Source of the DNA: CAZDBS01 sp964503775
GTDB lineage: Bacteria; Patescibacteriota; Saccharimonadia; Saccharimonadales; CAZDBS01
Length of the DNA stretch: 18,145 nt
Assembly: GCA_964503775.1 (NCBI GenBank)
Contig: CAZDBS010000014.1
Coordinates: forward strand, 1-18,145
Reading direction: 5' to 3'
Each line of letters starts with the position of its first letter. Within the stretch, counting starts at the first letter, position 1. Of this stretch, positions 15,425 through 18,145 are shown one piece after another. Under the pieces are notes generated by a model. That model did no database searches. It was given only the letters and a program-made list of their open reading frames with translations, and had not been told where the DNA came from. Both the position numbers and the translations under genes were made by a program.

Positions 15425-15452
15425 CATAATGCCCTGGTCAGGGCATTATGTA
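15423..15452. terminator. Perfect 13-bp hairpin, terminator or operator
   Basis: Arms TACATAATGCCCT (15423-15435) and AGGGCATTATGTA (15440-15452) pair perfectly around a 4-nt loop (GGTC on the plus strand). It starts 21 bp after the stop of the WxL-like gene, which fits a terminator, but there is no run of T after it on the minus strand. It also overlaps the next gene's -10 box by two bases, which fits an operator or insulator. Confidence 0.6.
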
Positions 15453-15473
15453 GTATTTACTTGTTCAGATATT

Positions 15474-16541
15474 CTAGTACACACCAGCACCGATAACCGT
15501 CCAGGTATCGGTATAGTCAGTAGCAGCCGGTGTATCACCAGCGATACCGGCCTTACCTACTAGAGTAACGACATCACCTGTGCCGCCAGCTGTACCGTTG
15601 GATGATGCGATGGGTTGGAATGTCGAACTGTCGAGTGTACCACCGGCGTTAGCGCCACCATTATACTCAGCAGCTATAGTAACTGTGCCACCTCCCGCAA
15701 AGTCTGTGGTCAGGTCTACATCCAACACGTATCCTTCCGCACCCGTCGACAGTGTAGTTGGTGCCCCGTTAACTGTTCCAGAGGTGTTGATGGTCTTGCT
15801 GGCTGCCGCGGACGTCAAACCAGCATTGAGATCTTTCACCCACGCCACCCAACCTTTGGAGGCATTGGTAGTAATTGTCACGGTGCGACCCGTAGTGCTG
15901 ACTATAGAACCCGAATCTAGGTTGGATGTGAAAGAGGTAGTATTGGCGTCAATGGCGAATGTGAAACTCGGTGGGACTGTAGCTGAAACAACAATTTGAT
16001 CATCGGTAATTATACGTAAGGTTACGCTCGTGGAGTCAATCAAAGCTGCGCCGCTGGTCTGGGTCTCAACTGTCGTAGCGTAACCCCCCACCGAACCGGT
16101 GCTGGTGAGTGGGCTGGTCTCGATATCGACACAGTAAGTGGTTGATGCACTGAGGTTGGTAACTCCTGAAACAGTTACATGCTTCACGCCAGCACCGTTA
16201 CTAGAGGTAATGGTTAGAGTTCCTGGCAGTGCTGTGGCGCCCGTATCTGTAGCACAGGCTGCGGTAGCAGTGGTGATACCAGATGTTGCTACGGTGAAGT
16301 TGTCAGCAAGACTAATTTTAACTTTCTCTTCAGTCCCGGAGTTGCCCGCTGGGACTTTTAGTACCACTCGTATGTTTGAGGCTTGACCGGCTTTCATACG
16401 CGTCAGACGGACGTAGGTATCAGTTAATGTGCCGGCATGAGCTGTACCGCTAAACATAAATATGAACGACTGGGATACGAGGAGAACAACCGCGAGCTTA
16501 GCTTTAAGACGCTCTGAACTGTGTTTATTTATAGAAGTCAT
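15474..16541 (-). CDS. Secreted protein with WxL-like C-terminal domain (1)
   Basis: From ATG 16541 this is a 355-residue protein; ATG 16550 would add three residues, and neither has a clear Shine-Dalgarno. A typical signal peptide ends in AHA|G at about 36. The mature part starts TLTDTYVRLTRMKAG and forms a first beta domain (about 37-180), then a Thr/Ser-rich C-terminal domain (about 190-355) that ends DTPAATDYTDTWTVIGAGVY. That end resembles the final strands of WxL domains (YTDTLTWTL) and matches the next secreted protein upstream. No membrane anchor is present, so it must be released or held non-covalently, consistent with the DUF916-like proteins encoded directly downstream. I recall similar proteins in CPR genomes. 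The WxL link is an inference from motif and context. Confidence 0.75.
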   Translation of the reverse strand: MTSINKHSSERLKAKLAVVLLVSQSFIFMFSGTAHAGTLTDTYVRLTRMKAGQASNIRVVLKVPAGNSGTEEKVKISLADNFTVATSGITTATAACATDTGATALPGTLTITSSNGAGVKHVTVSGVTNLSASTTYCVDIETSPLTSTGSVGGYATTVETQTSGAALIDSTSVTLRIITDDQIVVSATVPPSFTFAIDANTTSFTSNLDSGSIVSTTGRTVTITTNASKGWVAWVKDLNAGLTSAAASKTINTSGTVNGAPTTLSTGAEGYVLDVDLTTDFAGGGTVTIAAEYNGGANAGGTLDSSTFQPIASSNGTAGGTGDVVTLVGKAGIAGDTPAATDYTDTWTVIGAGVY

Positions 16542-16567
16542 AGGTACCATGGTTATTGATTACTAAA

Positions 16568-16596
16568 AGCTTAAGCTAACTATTGCTACCTGTCAA
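16568..16596 (-). promoter_or_regulatory. Possible promoter of the WxL-like gene
   Basis: In the 67-bp gap before ATG 16541 the minus strand has a perfect TTGACA (16596-16591), a 17-bp spacer and a poor -10 TAAGCT (16573-16568). The leader would be about 11-20 nt. A perfect 12-bp palindrome, AACAATATTGTT (16595-16606), overlaps the upstream edge of the -35 box. Confidence 0.42.
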
Positions 16597-16608
16597 CAAT
16601 ATTGTTCT

Positions 16609-17670
16609 CTAGAAACTGGCTGTAGCTACTATAGTTAATGTACTAGTGTAGTCAGGGGCAGCTGGGGTGTCGGCTTTGGCCTTCGCTTTCAACACGAGTG
16701 AAGTCCTAGCGGCAGTTATAGGTGCAGATGTCGTATATAATTCTCGAATCGAGGCGTTGACGATACCGACATTATCCGATGCCCCGTTGTAGGGGCTACT
16801 GGCAGTTATAGGGCCACCGCTGGATTGAGTAGCGCTGTTGCTTCTGGCCCCATAGCCATCATTGGCCGTAGCCAGGTCGGTCGAAGCTGAAGTGATAGTG
16901 TTTGACGATCCGGTGCTGACAAGACCGGTTGAATCAGCATAGATGAAGATTTTGCCGCCTGACTCAGCGTTGGTATCAAAATCGAGCCAGATCTTGTTCG
17001 TGGCAGTGGTGACGACCGCAGGTAACAGATCTCCGAAACCGACGGTAAAGGGTGGATCGGTATCGGTATCAGTGCTAGCTACGTCGATATCGAATGTCAG
17101 TGATGGGGCTGATGTCGCAACACCGGCTGTCGCCGGACCAAACATACTCTCCGTGAATTTGCCATCATATGCTTTGACTTTGATTTTGTAAGTCGTACTG
17201 GGACTTAAACCGATGACGTACTCACCAGTTCCACTTCCCCAGTTGGCGTATGTTTGATAATCCTCGAACCCGAGCGTGGCACCTACGGTATTATCGCTTT
17301 GTACATAGGACGTCGTTGAAAAGTCGTCGCTACTGATGGCGATTGCGAATTTGGCGTCGCTGGGGTTGCCGGAAGTGTTGATGATGAAATGCAGTTTGTT
17401 GTACCAGCTGGCGTCGTTGGTAAACGTCGGTGCTACCGGTACATTGGCCTGCTGGGCTTGGATGAAGCCTGGCTTGCTCTGCAATGACCCTCCTGTGGCA
17501 GCACCACTACTCTGTTCACCTGATATACCCTCCAGGGTATAGGTTGCCGATGTCGAGCTACTAGTACCACCACTGCCGACGCCGTAACCCTGTAATTTGT
17601 AGGTTGAGCTAGATGGCATTTGGGCAAATAGTAGAAGCGGTATGAGTGATAGCGAGTAAAGCTTAGTCAT
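16609..17670 (-). CDS. Secreted Fn3 and WxL-like protein (2)
   Basis: From ATG 17670 this is a 353-residue protein. A short signal peptide (MTKLYSLSLIPLLLFA) is followed by two copies of a Y-[KT]-L-[QE]-G repeat with GSGGTSSSTS (about 22-62), a pattern I recall at the start of secreted CPR proteins. An Fn3-like domain covers about 75-190. A C-terminal domain (about 195-353) ends ADTPAAPDYTSTLTIVATASF and is paralogous to the end of the next gene's product. Upstream in-frame starts near 17706 would overlap the preceding gene and spoil the signal peptide. The gap to the preceding stop is 10 bp with no Shine-Dalgarno, so coupling is likely. No anchor is visible. Confidence 0.78.
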   Translation of the reverse strand: MTKLYSLSLIPLLLFAQMPSSSTYKLQGYGVGSGGTSSSTSATYTLEGISGEQSSGAATGGSLQSKPGFIQAQQANVPVAPTFTNDASWYNKLHFIINTSGNPSDAKFAIAISSDDFSTTSYVQSDNTVGATLGFEDYQTYANWGSGTGEYVIGLSPSTTYKIKVKAYDGKFTESMFGPATAGVATSAPSLTFDIDVASTDTDTDPPFTVGFGDLLPAVVTTATNKIWLDFDTNAESGGKIFIYADSTGLVSTGSSNTITSASTDLATANDGYGARSNSATQSSGGPITASSPYNGASDNVGIVNASIRELYTTSAPITAARTSLVLKAKAKADTPAAPDYTSTLTIVATASF

Positions 17671-17680
17671 TATATCTAGA

Positions 17681-18145
17681 TTACTTGAGCCATACGACAC
17701 TAGCAATTATTTGTTCAAATGTTGCCGGTAGTGTTTCGTCACTACTCATAGTGAGAGCGATACTCGCGATATACTTACCCCCATGGATGAAGGCTACTTT
17801 CTCGGGATGTTCTTGGTCGGCGAATACGATCGCCGTTTCGTTGACTAACTTTGTGTATTGTTTGGGCTTGGTGTTACGTAGTTGGTAACCCGGGGTTTCG
17901 TCGAGACTTTTGAACGGATAGACAGCCACGGACAGTTTGACGGAACTTGAGTAACTCTCATCGGTGAGGATAAATTGCTCAATCGATATCGACTTCTGCT
18001 GACGTTCAGGCACTAGAGTATACGCCTCAGGATGCGTGAAACTGACGTATTCACCACGCGTCTCAGCGAATTCCTGACTGGTACTATGAACGGCAGTTTT
18101 TTGTTGACTCACCAACACCTTGCCGACTGCTTGCCGTTGACCGAG
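17681..18145 (-). CDS. Small exported-type protein, 5' end outside the window
   Basis: The frame is open to the window edge: codons before GTG 18118 read LGQRQAVGK without a stop, so the true start probably lies outside and only the C-terminal 154 residues are seen. The visible part has a GEYVSFTHPEAYTLVPE strand, a central YPFKSLDETPGY stretch, an ETAIVFADQ hairpin, and a final helix TFEQIIASVVWLK. This layout resembles PsbP/Mog1-like domains (F.YP..W openings, ending in a helix and a short strand), which are often found in lipoproteins, but similarity is weak. I do not assign a function. It is co-directional with, and 10 bp upstream of, the Fn3/WxL-like gene, so it is likely in the same operon. 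Confidence 0.65.
   Translation of the reverse strand, partial: LGQRQAVGKVLVSQQKTAVHSTSQEFAETRGEYVSFTHPEAYTLVPERQQKSISIEQFILTDESYSSSVKLSVAVYPFKSLDETPGYQLRNTKPKQYTKLVNETAIVFADQEHPEKVAFIHGGKYIASIALTMSSDETLPATFEQIIASVVWLK

Noticed and set aside
15410..15427. ATG 15427 as start of the DUF916-like gene
   Set aside because: It lies inside the perfect hairpin and upstream of TATAAT at 15424-15419, and the residues it would add are not signal-peptide-like.
15580..15999. 139-codon plus-strand open frame antisense to the WxL-like gene
   Set aside because: Pro/Val-rich low-complexity translation typical of the complement of a Thr/Ala/Gly-rich gene; no start signals.

Overview
The window looks like a piece of a Patescibacteria (CPR) genome, most likely Candidatus Saccharibacteria or a close relative. 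This rests on recognition, not a search. The supporting signs are a pilin-like N-terminus on a small secreted protein (RGFHAVALLP...), giant tail-fibre-like surface proteins, DUF2341/LamG and DUF916-like proteins, standard stop codons including a TGA stop, very tight gene packing, and promoters placed almost on top of start codons. I see no rRNA, tRNA, CRISPR array, insertion sequence or phage replication gene. Nearly every gene encodes an exported or membrane protein.

Left part (1-4471). A tiny basic protein (71-265) overlaps by ATGA with an anchored protein that looks like a degenerate M23 (LytM) peptidase (262-1125). A convergent gene (2155 to 1136) encodes a two-membrane-segment protein with an Ig-like and a PKD domain outside the cell. 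It diverges from an anchored alpha/beta-hydrolase with a complete catalytic triad (2260-3252). That gene is followed by an OpgC-like integral-membrane acyltransferase (3302-4471). The last two look like an add/remove pair for acyl groups on a surface glycan (inference). Both have a consensus TATAAT 7-8 nt before the ATG, which predicts leaderless mRNAs.

Right part (18145 to 4468, all minus strand, about 13.7 kb). In transcription order it holds: the C-terminal part of a small exported protein cut by the window edge; two secreted proteins sharing a WxL-like C-terminal domain; two anchored DUF916-like proteins (the family that holds WxL proteins on Gram-positive walls); a 1922-residue tail-fibre-like protein with a seven-bladed propeller inserted; and a 1047-residue multidomain protein (propeller-like, LamG, DUF2341 pieces, Fn3-like). 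This resembles a surface-display cassette that could mediate attachment to a host cell or another surface (inference).

The most striking structure is in the 1047-residue protein. A 342-codon block with DUF2341-LamG sequence in circularly permuted order interrupts an Fn3-like domain. An identical 8-bp sequence (ATGCCGAC on the coding strand) sits at both block edges. Removing the block at that sequence would restore one intact Fn3-like domain and, in the excised circle, one intact DUF2341-LamG unit.
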